Shown: positions 16,285 to 23,796, counted from the stretch's first letter. The stretch is DNA of 31,493 nucleotides from Zoogloeaceae bacterium (GCA_024235595.1 JACKMC010000020.1:1-31493); one strand, 5' to 3'. Numbers and translations: made by a program. The notes: a model not told the origin generated them from the sequence alone.

Positions 16285-16889
16285 GCGCGGCCATCACCAA
16301 CATCCTGGTGTGCGGGATCGGCGGCCAGGGGGTCATGACCGCCACCGAGATCCTCGCCGAGGCGGCGCTGTCGCTCGGCTTCGATGTCAAGAAAACCGAG
16401 GTCGCGGGCATGAGCCAGCGCGGCGGGGTGGTGACCTCGCACCTGCGCTTCGGTGAGCGCGTGCGCTCGCCGCAGATCGCGCCCGGCGAGGCGGATCTGC
16501 TGGTCGGCTTCGAAGCGGCCGAGGCGCTGCGCTGGGTGCACATGTTGCGACCGGGGGCGTCGGTACTGGCCAACACCGGCCGTATCGTCCCGCCGATCGT
16601 CAATGGCGGAAGGTTCGACTATCCCGACGACCCGATCGCTGCGATCGCCGCGCTCGGCCGCACGGTGCACGCCATCGACGCCAGCACGATCGCGCGCGAA
16701 CTCGGCGAGATCCGGCTCGGCAACACCGTGATGCTCGGCGCCGTGGTCGACCACCTGCCGCTGCCGGCCGATGTGCTGGAGGCCGCCGTGCTCGAGCGCT
16801 TCGCCCGGCGCAAGCCACATCTTCTCGATCTCAACCGCGAGGCCTTCACGCGGGGGCGTCGGGCGAGCGCGCGGACAAGCGCCGCCTGA
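16281..16889 (+). CDS. iorB: Indolepyruvate ferredoxin oxidoreductase, beta subunit
   Basis: This 202-aa protein is the gamma-domain subunit that completes the IOR enzyme. The N-terminus has ILVCGIGGQGVMTATEILAE, and VKKTEVAGMSQRGGVVTSHL is the conserved CoA/subunit-contact region of the 2-oxoacid:ferredoxin oxidoreductase gamma family. The start codon overlaps the iorA stop (ATGA at 16281-16284), so equimolar coupled synthesis is expected. No ferredoxin gene follows. A GC-rich 7-bp hairpin (16893-16912) just after the stop may end the transcript. Confidence 0.95.
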   Translation: MSAAITNILVCGIGGQGVMTATEILAEAALSLGFDVKKTEVAGMSQRGGVVTSHLRFGERVRSPQIAPGEADLLVGFEAAEALRWVHMLRPGASVLANTGRIVPPIVNGGRFDYPDDPIAAIAALGRTVHAIDASTIARELGEIRLGNTVMLGAVVDHLPLPADVLEAAVLERFARRKPHLLDLNREAFTRGRRASARTSAA

Positions 16890-16892
16890 CAC

Positions 16893-16912
16893 CGCGGGCG
16901 GCAGGGCCCGCG
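16893..16912 (+). terminator. Possible terminator hairpin after iorB
   Basis: CGCGGGC (16893-16899) and GCCCGCG (16906-16912) pair perfectly around GGCAGG. There is no T-tract, so intrinsic termination is uncertain. Confidence 0.4.
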
Positions 16913-16953
16913 CGGCGGGCATGCGCGCGACGGTCGCGGCATGATTCCATATT

Positions 16954-16996
16954 GCGAATGATTCTCGTTTACATTCTGGAATTCTTCCAATAGAGT
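16954..16996 (+). promoter_or_regulatory. Fur-like box overlapping a sigma-70 promoter
   Basis: 16954-16972 (GCGAATGATTCTCGTTTAC) matches 12 of 19 positions of the classical Fur box. It overlaps TTTACA (16968-16973, 5/6 to the -35), followed after 17 bases by TAGAGT (16991-16996, 4/6 to the -10). Bound Fur would block this promoter, predicting expression of the downstream genes on iron limitation. Confidence 0.65.
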
Positions 16997-17025
16997 ATGT
17001 CCGACTCAAGCCATGAAGAAATCCG

Positions 17026-17100
17026 ATGCGCAGCATGTTCCTCACCACCGGCCTTGTCGCCCTGCTCCTGTGGTCCGTGCTTGCCACGAGCCCGCTCTGA
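17026..17100 (+). CDS. 24-aa hydrophobic microprotein
   Basis: This short frame starts MRSMFLTTG and continues as one uninterrupted hydrophobic helix (LVALLLWSVLA) ending TSPL. It looks like a single-span inner-membrane microprotein. It is the first possible gene after the Fur-box promoter, about 23 bases from the predicted transcription start, with a weak purine-rich GAAGAA six bases before the ATG. No family is recognised. It could be a real small protein of the iron operon or a leader peptide for the genes that follow; similar one-helix peptides are common in iron loci. Its reality depends on conservation in relatives. Confidence 0.45.
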   Translation: MRSMFLTTGLVALLLWSVLATSPL

Positions 17101-17134
17101 AGCTGCGCCTGCCCCATCCCCGAAGGAGTCCGCA

Positions 17135-17341
17135 ATGACATCGAACTCGCTTTACGCCGGCGCACTCGCCCAGCTTCTCGTCCACTGGCACACAGCTTGC
17201 CCGCATTCGGCTCGCCGCGCCGCCGACCTGCTCGGTCGCCTCGCCAGCGACGAGCGCATCGACGCCGACAACCGTGCCCTTTTCGATGCCGCGGGCGAGG
17301 CCCTCCTCGACACCCTGGAGACGCGCCGCCAATGTGCCTGA
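17135..17341 (+). CDS. 68-aa helical protein of unknown function
   Basis: This small soluble protein begins MTSNSLYAGALAQLLVHWHT and ends LLDTLETRRQCA. It is rich in alanine and leucine and should form about three helices; HWHTACPH (18-25) and the terminal Cys could bind a metal, though that is a guess. The ATG at 17135 has AAGGAG seven to eight bases upstream, one of the best ribosome sites in the window, which selects it over the longer open frame from 16997. Its stop overlaps the start of the DUF2325 gene by ten bases, so the two are coupled. I do not recognise a family. Confidence 0.7.
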   Translation: MTSNSLYAGALAQLLVHWHTACPHSARRAADLLGRLASDERIDADNRALFDAAGEALLDTLETRRQCA

Positions 17342-18618
17342 AGCCCGACCATGGCAAACACCGCGCAGCACTGCCACCGGCGGGCGGCGCGGGCCAGAAA
17401 CGCCGCAAGCTCTGGGAGCTGGAGGAGAAACATCACTGCCCGCTGATCGGCACCTGCATCCCCGCCCCCGAGCTGCGCAAGATCGCCCATCGCTTCGGCT
17501 TCACCGCTTCGCCGGCCGACGATTTCGACACCCACGTCGAAGCGGTGAACTGGTCGCTCAGCCGCAACCCGGTCAGCGAGGGACTGCAGCGGTTGCTCGA
17601 CAAGCGCTATCGGCGGTCACTGGAAAGATTCGCCGCGCTGCGCAGCGACGAGGCGCTGCGCCAGGCCTGGAAACACAGCCTCGCGAGCGGGCAGGTCGCC
17701 GGCCCCCTGTGGGCGGTGTACAGTCACAAGGCCTGCTCGGCCGAAACCCGCGACATCGTGTTTGCCGACATCCACATGCTCTCGCACCAGCTCGGCGCCG
17801 GCCAGGCCGCCGACAGCCGCCGCTTGCAGGAACTCGAACAGGACCGCGCCGCCCTGCGCCGCACCCTCGCCGATGAGCGCGAATCCTTCCAGCGACGCCT
17901 CGCCGCGTCGACGCAGGCCCTCGACGAGGCGCGACACCGGCTGGCCGGGCAAGCGCGCCCGCTTTCGGAACTCGCCGAGCTTCGGCGACGGGTCGAGGCC
18001 TTCGAGTCGGGCCAGGTGATGGTGGACATGGGACGCCGCATGATCGCCATGCAGGCCAGCCACGAGGGCCTGCTGGCTTCGGCCAGACGCGCGGGCCAGC
18101 TCGAGGATGCGCTGCTCGCCCTGCGCGCCGAGCTCGCTGCGGCCTCCAGGGCGCGCGACAGCGCGCTCGCCGAACTGGAAACGCTCGAACAGTTCCTGCT
18201 CGCGGCAAGCTGTCACGGCGAGCACCATTCCGCGCACCATGCGGCAGGTTGCGAGGCCTGTCCGCTGGACCCCGCGCATCGCTGCGTGCTCTATGTCGGC
18301 GGGCGCAATTCGCTGGTGGCGCAGTACCGCCAGCTCGCCGAGCGTCTTGGCATCCGCCTGGTCCACCACGACGGCGGCCTCGAGCAAGGGCTGGCGCGCT
18401 TGCCCGAACTCATCAGCGGCGCCGACGCGGTGTTGTGCCCAACGGACTGCATCAGCCACGTCGCCTACTACCAGGTCAAGAACCACTGCAAGCGCTCGGG
18501 CAAACCCTGCCTCTTCTTCAAGGGCGCCGGCGTCAGCGGCTTCGCCTGCGCCATGACCCGCCTGGCGCGCGGCGAATACAGCCTGGGTAGCGATGCCACC
18601 GCCGCGGACTGCCACTGA
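17332..18618 (+). CDS. DUF2325 domain protein with coiled coil and N-terminal HC-x5-C motif
   Basis: This 428-aa protein has three parts. The N-terminus carries RRKLWELEEKHHCPLIGTC with His35, Cys36 and Cys42, a likely metal or cofactor site. Another Cys/His set follows with Cys135, His148 and His152. Residues 155-290 form a long charged coiled coil. A His/Cys-rich linker (294-318, with CHGEHHSAHH and CEAC) leads to the C-terminal DUF2325 domain, VLYVGGRNSLVAQYRQLAER to CLFFKGAGVSGF, including the CPTDCISHVAYYQVK strand. The function of DUF2325 is not known. The start at 17332 overlaps the 68-aa gene. The upstream Fur-like box suggests an iron-linked role. Confidence 0.85.
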   Translation: MCLKPDHGKHRAALPPAGGAGQKRRKLWELEEKHHCPLIGTCIPAPELRKIAHRFGFTASPADDFDTHVEAVNWSLSRNPVSEGLQRLLDKRYRRSLERFAALRSDEALRQAWKHSLASGQVAGPLWAVYSHKACSAETRDIVFADIHMLSHQLGAGQAADSRRLQELEQDRAALRRTLADERESFQRRLAASTQALDEARHRLAGQARPLSELAELRRRVEAFESGQVMVDMGRRMIAMQASHEGLLASARRAGQLEDALLALRAELAAASRARDSALAELETLEQFLLAASCHGEHHSAHHAAGCEACPLDPAHRCVLYVGGRNSLVAQYRQLAERLGIRLVHHDGGLEQGLARLPELISGADAVLCPTDCISHVAYYQVKNHCKRSGKPCLFFKGAGVSGFACAMTRLARGEYSLGSDATAADCH

Positions 18619-18694
18619 GCGGGCAGGCGCTACAGCGATGTCGCAATCGCCCACCGCGGTGCTACATTTGCGCCATTGAAGACTTGCACGGGTA

Positions 18695-18711
18695 GCCGCT
18701 CACGCAGCGGC
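18695..18711 (+). promoter_or_regulatory. Hairpin just before the mini-CDGSH gene
   Basis: GCCGCT and AGCGGC pair around CACGC, ending seven bases before the proposed ATG at 18719. It occupies the place of a ribosome site, so it may control translation or end the upstream transcript. Confidence 0.4.
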
Positions 18712-18718
18712 GTTGCAG

Positions 18719-18892
18719 ATGAGAGTACAAACGGATCCATCCCAAGTGGGACGCTGTGGCTGCGGCCGCCGCGAATATTGCGACGGCAGCCACGGCCTGA
18801 GCGAAGCCGAGTGGCTCGCGGTGAAAGCCAGCGAGCACGAAGCCGCGCGCAAACAGGCCGAGTCGGCCGAGCACGGCGCGGACGATCGGTAG
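18719..18892 (+). CDS. 57-aa mini-CDGSH iron-sulfur protein
   Basis: The protein starts MRVQTDPSQVGRCGCGRREY and continues CDGSHGLSEAEWLAV, then a charged helical tail. Cys13, Cys15, Cys21 and His25 reproduce the C-x-C ... C-D-G-x-H ligands of CDGSH proteins, which hold a [2Fe-2S] cluster with three Cys and one His. The gap between the second and third Cys is five residues instead of the usual eight, so this is a shortened variant. The ATG has no clear ribosome site and a hairpin lies just upstream. It is 100 bases downstream of the DUF2325 gene in the same direction, which suggests it belongs to the iron-linked locus. The strong motif makes the frame credible despite its size. Confidence 0.65.
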   Translation: MRVQTDPSQVGRCGCGRREYCDGSHGLSEAEWLAVKASEHEAARKQAESAEHGADDR

Positions 18893-18937
18893 GCAGGGCG
18901 CCGCGGCCACGATCCGCCCGCTTGCCCTGGCCGTGCC

Positions 18938-19951
18938 TCACTCGCCCGCTTCGAGCCGTAGATAGGCGCGGCTGACGTTGCCCCGATGCAGCGCTGCGTA
19001 GTTTGCCAGGCGCTCGAACTGCGGCGCATCGCCGAGCGCGGCGAGCGCCTGGTCCACGCCGGCCATGTCCTGCGCGAGGCGGCGCACGCCGTGCGCCAGA
19101 AAGACGAGGTAGTCGCCGGTATCGCGCCGGGCACCCGCAAGGTCGGTGACGCTGCCGTGACCCGGAACCAGCCTCAGCGGCGCGAGCGCCTCGATGCCCT
19201 CGAAGGCCTGCAGCCAGGTCTCGACATTGCTTTGCGGCAGAACCCCGAGCAGGCGATCGACATAGACATGGTCGCCCGCAAACAGAATGCGCTCGGCGGG
19301 CAGCCACACCACCGCATCGCCGGGAAAATGAGCGTCGGCGAAAAAGCGGATCTCCAGCCGCCGACCGCCCAGGTCCAGCACCAGGCGGTCCGCGTCCGGC
19401 GGCCGGTCGGCATGCACCGGGCGGGTACCCTCGAAGCGCTCGCCGAGCAGCGCGCCAAGCGCCTCGGACTCGGCCAGCGCATTGGCGCGCTGGGTCGCGA
19501 CGGTTCGCGACAAGGCAATCAGCGCCGCGCCCTGCGAGGCGAAGTAGCCATTGCCCAACCAGCGATGATCCTGGCTGCCGGTGTTGATGACCCACTTCAC
19601 CGGCTTGCCGGTCAGCGCGCGCACCTGCTCGTCGAGCAGCCTGGCGCCCTCGAACGAAGCCCCGCTGTCGATCAGGATCGCCCCCCCGGGCGTGTCGATG
19701 ACGCCGAAGTTCGCGTTCAGCGCGTGGTTCTCGAGACTGCGTGCGCCGGTCTCCCCGATCAACGCGAAGACGCCTTCGCCGAGCGCCTGCGATTTGAGCA
19801 GTTCTGCCGCAGAGACCACGCCGACCAGCAGGATGGACAGCAACGAGCTCAGCAGCACGCGCGCCGCGGCACGCAAATGCAATGCCCGAATGGCGCACTG
19901 CAGACTCGCGGCAGGCCGCCGGAGCATGGACAGGAACAGAGCCGGCGCCAT
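18938..19951 (-). CDS. Exported metallo-beta-lactamase-fold protein with altered metal motif
   Basis: This 337-aa protein has an N-terminal hydrophobic segment VLLSSLLSILLVGVVSA (32-48) consistent with export. The MBL fold is evident from VIDTPGGAILIDSG (84-97), AHFPGD (His208), LFAGDHVY (Asp227) and LVPGHG (His265). The central HxHxDH motif is replaced: the equivalent stretch reads NTGSQDHRWLGN (123-134), giving Gly, Gln, His and Arg where three His and one Asp are expected. It may be related to SoxH-like / quinoprotein-relay MBL proteins, which I recall having a similar stretch. It starts right after the methyltransferase stop, with AAGGG seven bases upstream, so the two are an operon. Confidence 0.85.
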   Translation of the reverse strand: MAPALFLSMLRRPAASLQCAIRALHLRAAARVLLSSLLSILLVGVVSAAELLKSQALGEGVFALIGETGARSLENHALNANFGVIDTPGGAILIDSGASFEGARLLDEQVRALTGKPVKWVINTGSQDHRWLGNGYFASQGAALIALSRTVATQRANALAESEALGALLGERFEGTRPVHADRPPDADRLVLDLGGRRLEIRFFADAHFPGDAVVWLPAERILFAGDHVYVDRLLGVLPQSNVETWLQAFEGIEALAPLRLVPGHGSVTDLAGARRDTGDYLVFLAHGVRRLAQDMAGVDQALAALGDAPQFERLANYAALHRGNVSRAYLRLEAGE

Positions 19952-19953
19952 GA

Positions 19954-20568
19954 TCAACCCTTGCGCCCGACCATGAGGAAGATCGGATATTCCCGCGCCG
20001 CCACGCCACTCATGCGCTGCATGCGAAACACCGTGGAAAAGCTCACCTCGCAGAACCCTGCCTCTGCGGCCAGCCCGCCAAGATGGTCGCGGTCGAAACC
20101 GCGGTGGCCGTCGAAGCCGTCGCCATGGAAGCTGCCGTCCTCCGCATCCAGGTCGGCCAGGCACAGATAGCCGCCCGCCTCGAGCAGGGCATGCAGGTCG
20201 CGAAGCAGGCGCACGGTGTCCGGCACATGATGCGCGGTCATCAACGAATAGATCAGGCCGAAGCGCTCGCCAGGCAGCGGATCGGTGGCCAGATCGAGCC
20301 CGAGCGTACGCATGTTGTCGATCGAGCCGGCGGCGATCTTCCGCTCCGCCACCTCGAGCATGCCGGTCGAGCTGTCCACCAGGGTGAGATGTCCCACATC
20401 GGGCTGCAGAAAGAAGCTCAGCAAGCCGGTACCGCTGCCGAACTCCATCGCCCGAAGCTCGCGCGAGAGCGGCACGCGTTGCCGGATCTCCTCTGCAACA
20501 GCCTTGGCCCGGGCGACCTTGACCGGATCGGCATCCCAGCTCGCAGCCTTGGCATCGAATTGACTCAT
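19954..20568 (-). CDS. Class I SAM-dependent methyltransferase
   Basis: This 204-aa methyltransferase has motif I as MEFGSGTGLLS (41-51), the acidic residue of motif II at Asp65 (LTLVDSSTGM), and a LHALLEAGGYLCLADLDAED segment as motif IV/V. The substrate is unknown; the small size and the sequence around the SAM site suggest a small-molecule rather than DNA methylase. The ribosome site is exceptional: GGAGGTGATC pairs with ten bases of the 16S rRNA 3' end, four bases before the ATG. The MBL-fold gene follows immediately, suggesting a shared pathway. Confidence 0.9.
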   Translation of the reverse strand: MSQFDAKAASWDADPVKVARAKAVAEEIRQRVPLSRELRAMEFGSGTGLLSFFLQPDVGHLTLVDSSTGMLEVAERKIAAGSIDNMRTLGLDLATDPLPGERFGLIYSLMTAHHVPDTVRLLRDLHALLEAGGYLCLADLDAEDGSFHGDGFDGHRGFDRDHLGGLAAEAGFCEVSFSTVFRMQRMSGVAAREYPIFLMVGRKG

Positions 20569-20599
20569 GGTCGATCACCTCCTCTCGGGCCCATCGGCC

Positions 20600-21040
20600 T
20601 CAATGGTACATCCGCCCGTCATGCTCGAGCCAACCTGCGTCGTGGCGCCCCGCGGGATCGTGGTGCGTCCAGTGGATGACCCCGCCCTGCGCGTTCCATT
20701 CGTACTCGCCGGAGAACCCAACCCTGTCGCCCGCCCTGAGCGACGCGATGCGCGGCGCCAGGTCGATGTTGTGCGCCACCATCACCGTCTGCCCGGAGTC
20801 CAGGCGCAGGATGAAGCGCTGGTGGCGGCTCCCCGAATTGTCGTCGGCAAGGACTCTGAGCACCGTGCCACTGCCCCGCACCTGGAGATCGCCTTGCCGC
20901 TGCCTGAAGGCCATGGCGAGGCGCTCGTCCGAGGACGCGGCGCGCTCGGCCGTCGCGGCGGCGCCAGCCCGCACGGTGAGGGCCTGGAAGCTGCCCAGAC
21001 AGGCGGCAGCCAGGATGGCAATCAGCAGCGCTTTCTTCAT
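20600..21040 (-). CDS. DUF3465 family exported protein
   Basis: This 146-aa protein has a signal peptide (MKKALLIAILAAACLGSFQA) and a C-terminal domain that matches DUF3465: GSGTVLRVLADDNSGSRHQR, VAHNIDLAPRI, GDRVGFSGEYEWN, GGVIHWTHHDP and GWLEHDGRMY. The family looks like a small beta-barrel (OB-like) and has no known function. The ATG at 21040 starts the signal peptide; the open frame extends further upstream without homology. It lies upstream of the methyltransferase gene on the same strand with a gap of about 30 bases. Confidence 0.88.
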   Translation of the reverse strand: MKKALLIAILAAACLGSFQALTVRAGAAATAERAASSDERLAMAFRQRQGDLQVRGSGTVLRVLADDNSGSRHQRFILRLDSGQTVMVAHNIDLAPRIASLRAGDRVGFSGEYEWNAQGGVIHWTHHDPAGRHDAGWLEHDGRMYH

Positions 21041-21155
21041 CTTTCGATCTCTTGTCGGAAATACGCCGGACCGCAAGGCCAAGACGAGCTTCGCGGCCGT
21101 CAAAGATACGACCAGTCCGCCGCCGGGACTCATTGCCTTCGCACAGCCCCCGGCC

Positions 21156-21629
21156 TCAGCGCCGCACAAACCAGCGAATCAGGGCATACGCGCCGCCGAA
21201 CAGCGCACCCAGGGCAGGATAGATGAGGATATTCTCAGCGATCAGCGGCGCATCCCCGCCCATCAGCGACACTGCGCTCATGCACAGCCCGATCAGGGTA
21301 CCTGCATACACCGGCGTGGCTGTGCCGAGCAGCCTGCGGACCAGGCTGGTCGACGCGAGCCCCGCCAGGGCCGCTCCCAGAAGCAGCAGCAGCGCCGGCC
21401 TGACGCCCAACAGCAGCGCGATAGCAGCCCCCAGGACGAGCGGAACGAAGCGCAGCGGAAGACGGAGTGAATCGTAGCCTGACGTGGCCTGGTGCGCGCC
21501 CTGCTGCTCGGCATGCCGGCGCGCCTCGCCTGCCGCCCGGCCCATGGCCTCGTCGATGTTGGAAGCAGGCGCCGAGTGCACGCCCGAATAGCCCTCACGC
21601 TCGGCGCGTTGATGATCTTCGATACCCAA
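21156..21629 (-). CDS. Hypothetical inner-membrane protein
   Basis: This 157-aa protein has a polar N-terminal third (about 55 residues, with GRAAGEARRHAEQQGAHQA) and then three or four membrane segments: FVPLVLGAAIALLLG, ALLLLLGAALAGLAS, YAGTLIGLCMSAVSLMGG and IYPALGALFGGAYALIRW. No family is recognised. The start is a TTG at 21629 with GGAG seven to eight bases upstream; it codes for the initial Met of the frame. It precedes the DUF3465 gene by 115 bases on the same strand. Confidence 0.7.
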   Translation of the reverse strand: MGIEDHQRAEREGYSGVHSAPASNIDEAMGRAAGEARRHAEQQGAHQATSGYDSLRLPLRFVPLVLGAAIALLLGVRPALLLLLGAALAGLASTSLVRRLLGTATPVYAGTLIGLCMSAVSLMGGDAPLIAENILIYPALGALFGGAYALIRWFVRR

Positions 21630-21877
21630 GGTCTGTCTCCGTCAACAAACTGATCGGGCCCGGGCTCCGCCAGGCCGGCGATGGGCACAACCTGCTTCGC
21701 CAGGCAGGGAGTCCCCAGGGTCGCATGCCGAGGCCTGCACACCCTGGATCGACTGCCTGCGATGGTGGCCCCCGCCAACGGGCTTGTCCAGGCCCTCTCA
21801 AGCGCGGGGCGCAGGCCGGGTGACCACGGTGGCGAGCGCATCATGCACGACATCGCGCTGGATCCGCGCGCCCCGTC

Positions 21878-22303
21878 CTATTTTGCAAAGAGCTGGCCAA
21901 TGTCCTTGAAGGCCTTGAATTCAAGCGCATTTCCGCAAGGATCGAGCAAGAACATGGTTGCCTGTTCGCCGACCTGGCCCTTGAAACGGATGTAGGGTTC
22001 GATCACGAAGCGGGTACCGAAGGACTCGAGGCGCTCGGCGAGAGCCTCCCACTGGGCCCAGTCGAGCACCACGCCAAAGTGCGGAACCGGTACGTCGTGG
22101 CCATCCACCGGATTGGTGTGGGCGTGCTCCTGCGCCGCGGTCCGGGGGTGCTCGTGGATCACGAGTTGGTGGCCGAAGAAGTCGAAGTCCACCCACTGTT
22201 CGCTCGAACGCCCCTCGCTCAGGCCGAAAACCTCGCCGTAGAAGCGTCGCGCGGCGGGCAGATCGTAGACCGGGATGGCGAGATGGAAAGGAGAAAGGCT
22301 CAT
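21878..22303 (-). CDS. VOC family protein (glyoxalase / dioxygenase-like)
   Basis: This 141-aa protein has the paired beta-alpha-beta-beta-beta modules of the vicinal oxygen chelate fold. The N-terminus FHLAIPVYDLPAARRFYGEV is typical, and metal ligands are likely His7, His75 (PHFGVVLD) and Glu128 (DPCGNALEFKAF). The ATG at 22303 has GGAG six bases upstream; the upstream extension of the frame is not homologous. The enzyme may act on a small electrophile or an aromatic diol, but the reaction cannot be assigned. It is monocistronic as far as visible. Confidence 0.9.
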   Translation of the reverse strand: MSLSPFHLAIPVYDLPAARRFYGEVFGLSEGRSSEQWVDFDFFGHQLVIHEHPRTAAQEHAHTNPVDGHDVPVPHFGVVLDWAQWEALAERLESFGTRFVIEPYIRFKGQVGEQATMFLLDPCGNALEFKAFKDIGQLFAK

Positions 22304-22574
22304 TTTGGACTCCAGGTTGTCGGCTTGCATCGTCGTTGGGACAGGTTCGGGCCAGCCGCGCTTTTGCGCGCGATTTACCTTGGCCGCGACGGGGCAGGAA
22401 GCCAAGGGGCACCCGGCAGAGCCTGCCACATTGCCGCCACCCGATCCACCCGCCCGCAGCTGCAATGAGAGCGTAGCGCTTCGCTTTCCCGGGCGGAAGT
22501 CGTGACCAGCCCGCCTGGATCATCGTGCCGGGACCTTGTCCCGTTCGTGCGTGCATCGGGCCTCGCAGGCCGCC

Positions 22575-22604
22575 CTGGACCCCGGCCTGCGCCGGGGCGA
22601 CGAA
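22575..22604. repeat. REP-type palindromic element, copy 1
   Basis: CTGGACCCCGGCCTGCGCCG begins an imperfect palindrome that continues GGGCGACGAA. This form (translated in one frame as RRRPGSR) is a common proteobacterial intergenic REP. It faces copy 2. Confidence 0.7.
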
Positions 22605-22742
22605 TCGCTACCGACCGCCATGCCCGCGATTGAGGCACGACCACCCGCCGGCAATGGCGAAGCCGAGCCGGCAGTGGCATTCCCTTCTGCGGCGCCGGCT
22701 GGAGACGCCACCGACCCTTGCGCCCGGGGCCGGCTCTAGTGC

Positions 22743-22770
22743 TCGTCATGCCGGCGAAGGCCGGTATCCA
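22743..22770. repeat. REP-type palindromic element, copy 2 (opposite orientation)
   Basis: TCGTCATGCCGGCGAAGGCC followed by GGTATCCA is the classic form that translates as LDWIPAFAGMT on the opposite strand. With copy 1 it makes an inverted pair about 140 bases apart, like a BIME. Confidence 0.75.
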
Positions 22771-23061
22771 GTCCAGCCGCAAAGCCCGCGGTGAGCTCCA
22801 CAACAGTCTCGGCGCTGAAAAGGCTGCGTCCGGCCTCGCGGGGCGCCCGCGTAGCGGTCTTGCGCCGCGACCACGATCGGGGCCGGCCGCTGAGGCGCCT
22901 GGTACTTTCGGCAACGCGGCCGCTGAGGCAAACTACGGCCATTCCCCTGAATCGGCCCGCAGCAAACCGCGTCGGGCGAGCGGGGGCGACCCGATGGAGG
23001 CTCCACTGACGATGTCGCTAGCGCGCGATGAGCATCGCTCCCACACCCGGCCCGAGCGCCA

Positions 23062-23619
23062 ATGAGCGGGACGACCGCCACCGCCTTCGAATGCGTGCTG
23101 CGGGCATGGCAGGCACACGAACACGAATTGCTGGCCTTCCTGATCCGTCGCACCCGCGACCGGCATGACGCCGAAGACTTGCTGCAGGATGTCTTTCTCA
23201 AGTCGATGCGCCAGGGCAAGGGTTTTTGTTCGCTCGAGAACCCGCGCGCGTGGCTGTTCCAGGTGGCCCGCAATGCGCTCATCGACGCGGCGCGCACCAC
23301 CCGGCCGTTCGTCGCGTTGGCCGAAGATCTGCCCCACGAAACGGCTGCCGAGCGGGCGCCGGTGGACGAGCTCGATGCCTGCCTGTCGCGCAACCTGGGT
23401 GAGCTCGATGCCGAGGACCGGCACATCATCGAAGCCTGCGACCTGAACAGGCAGACGGTTCGCAGCTACGCCGAGGCGAACGACCTGAGCCTGGCGGCCG
23501 GAAAATCGCGGCTGCTGCGGGCGCGCAAGCGCTTGCGCGACAGCCTGGTACGCAACTGTCAGGTTCGATTCGACGACGTCGGCCAGGTCTGCTGCTACAT
23601 TCCCCGAAATTCAGAGTGA
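23062..23619 (+). CDS. ECF RNA polymerase sigma factor, SigZ-like
   Basis: This 185-aa ECF sigma factor directs RNA polymerase to a dedicated promoter set. Region 2 is LIRRTRDRHDAEDLLQDVFL (28-47) with ENPRAWLFQVARNALIDAAR; region 4 is LGELDAEDRHIIEACDLNRQ followed by the recognition helix SLAAGKSRLLRARKRL. The C-terminal tail (165-185) holds Cys166 and Cys177-Cys178, similar to the Cys tail of SigZ-type factors, and may sense redox state or metal. No anti-sigma gene is adjacent. The ATG at 23062 lacks a clear ribosome site. Confidence 0.88.
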   Translation: MSGTTATAFECVLRAWQAHEHELLAFLIRRTRDRHDAEDLLQDVFLKSMRQGKGFCSLENPRAWLFQVARNALIDAARTTRPFVALAEDLPHETAAERAPVDELDACLSRNLGELDAEDRHIIEACDLNRQTVRSYAEANDLSLAAGKSRLLRARKRLRDSLVRNCQVRFDDVGQVCCYIPRNSE

Positions 23620-23796
23620 CTCCCTTTGCGGGTCGCCTCGTCTGCTCCACACACGGTTCAGCCAGGACGACTCTGCAGGCTGAACGAGACCCCCGGAGAT
23701 GAAACCATGCTCAGCCGCGTGCCTGCGGGACCGAATCCAGGATAATTGCATACTGAGTGAGTGCAACAAGACTCCTGCGATGCAACCATGATGGAC

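Larger units (their letters stand above)
22304..23061. other. Long intergenic region with a REP pair
   Basis: No supported gene lies in this 758-base region. Two REP-type elements in opposite orientation are present (22575-22604 and 22743-22770). The remainder is GC-rich sequence with many overlapping open frames that have no start signals or recognisable products. Confidence 0.6.

Noticed and set aside
18662..18910. A minus-strand 82-codon frame with hydrophobic character
   Set aside because: It overlaps the mini-CDGSH gene on the opposite strand, whose cluster motif is stronger evidence; no ribosome site or homology supports the minus frame.
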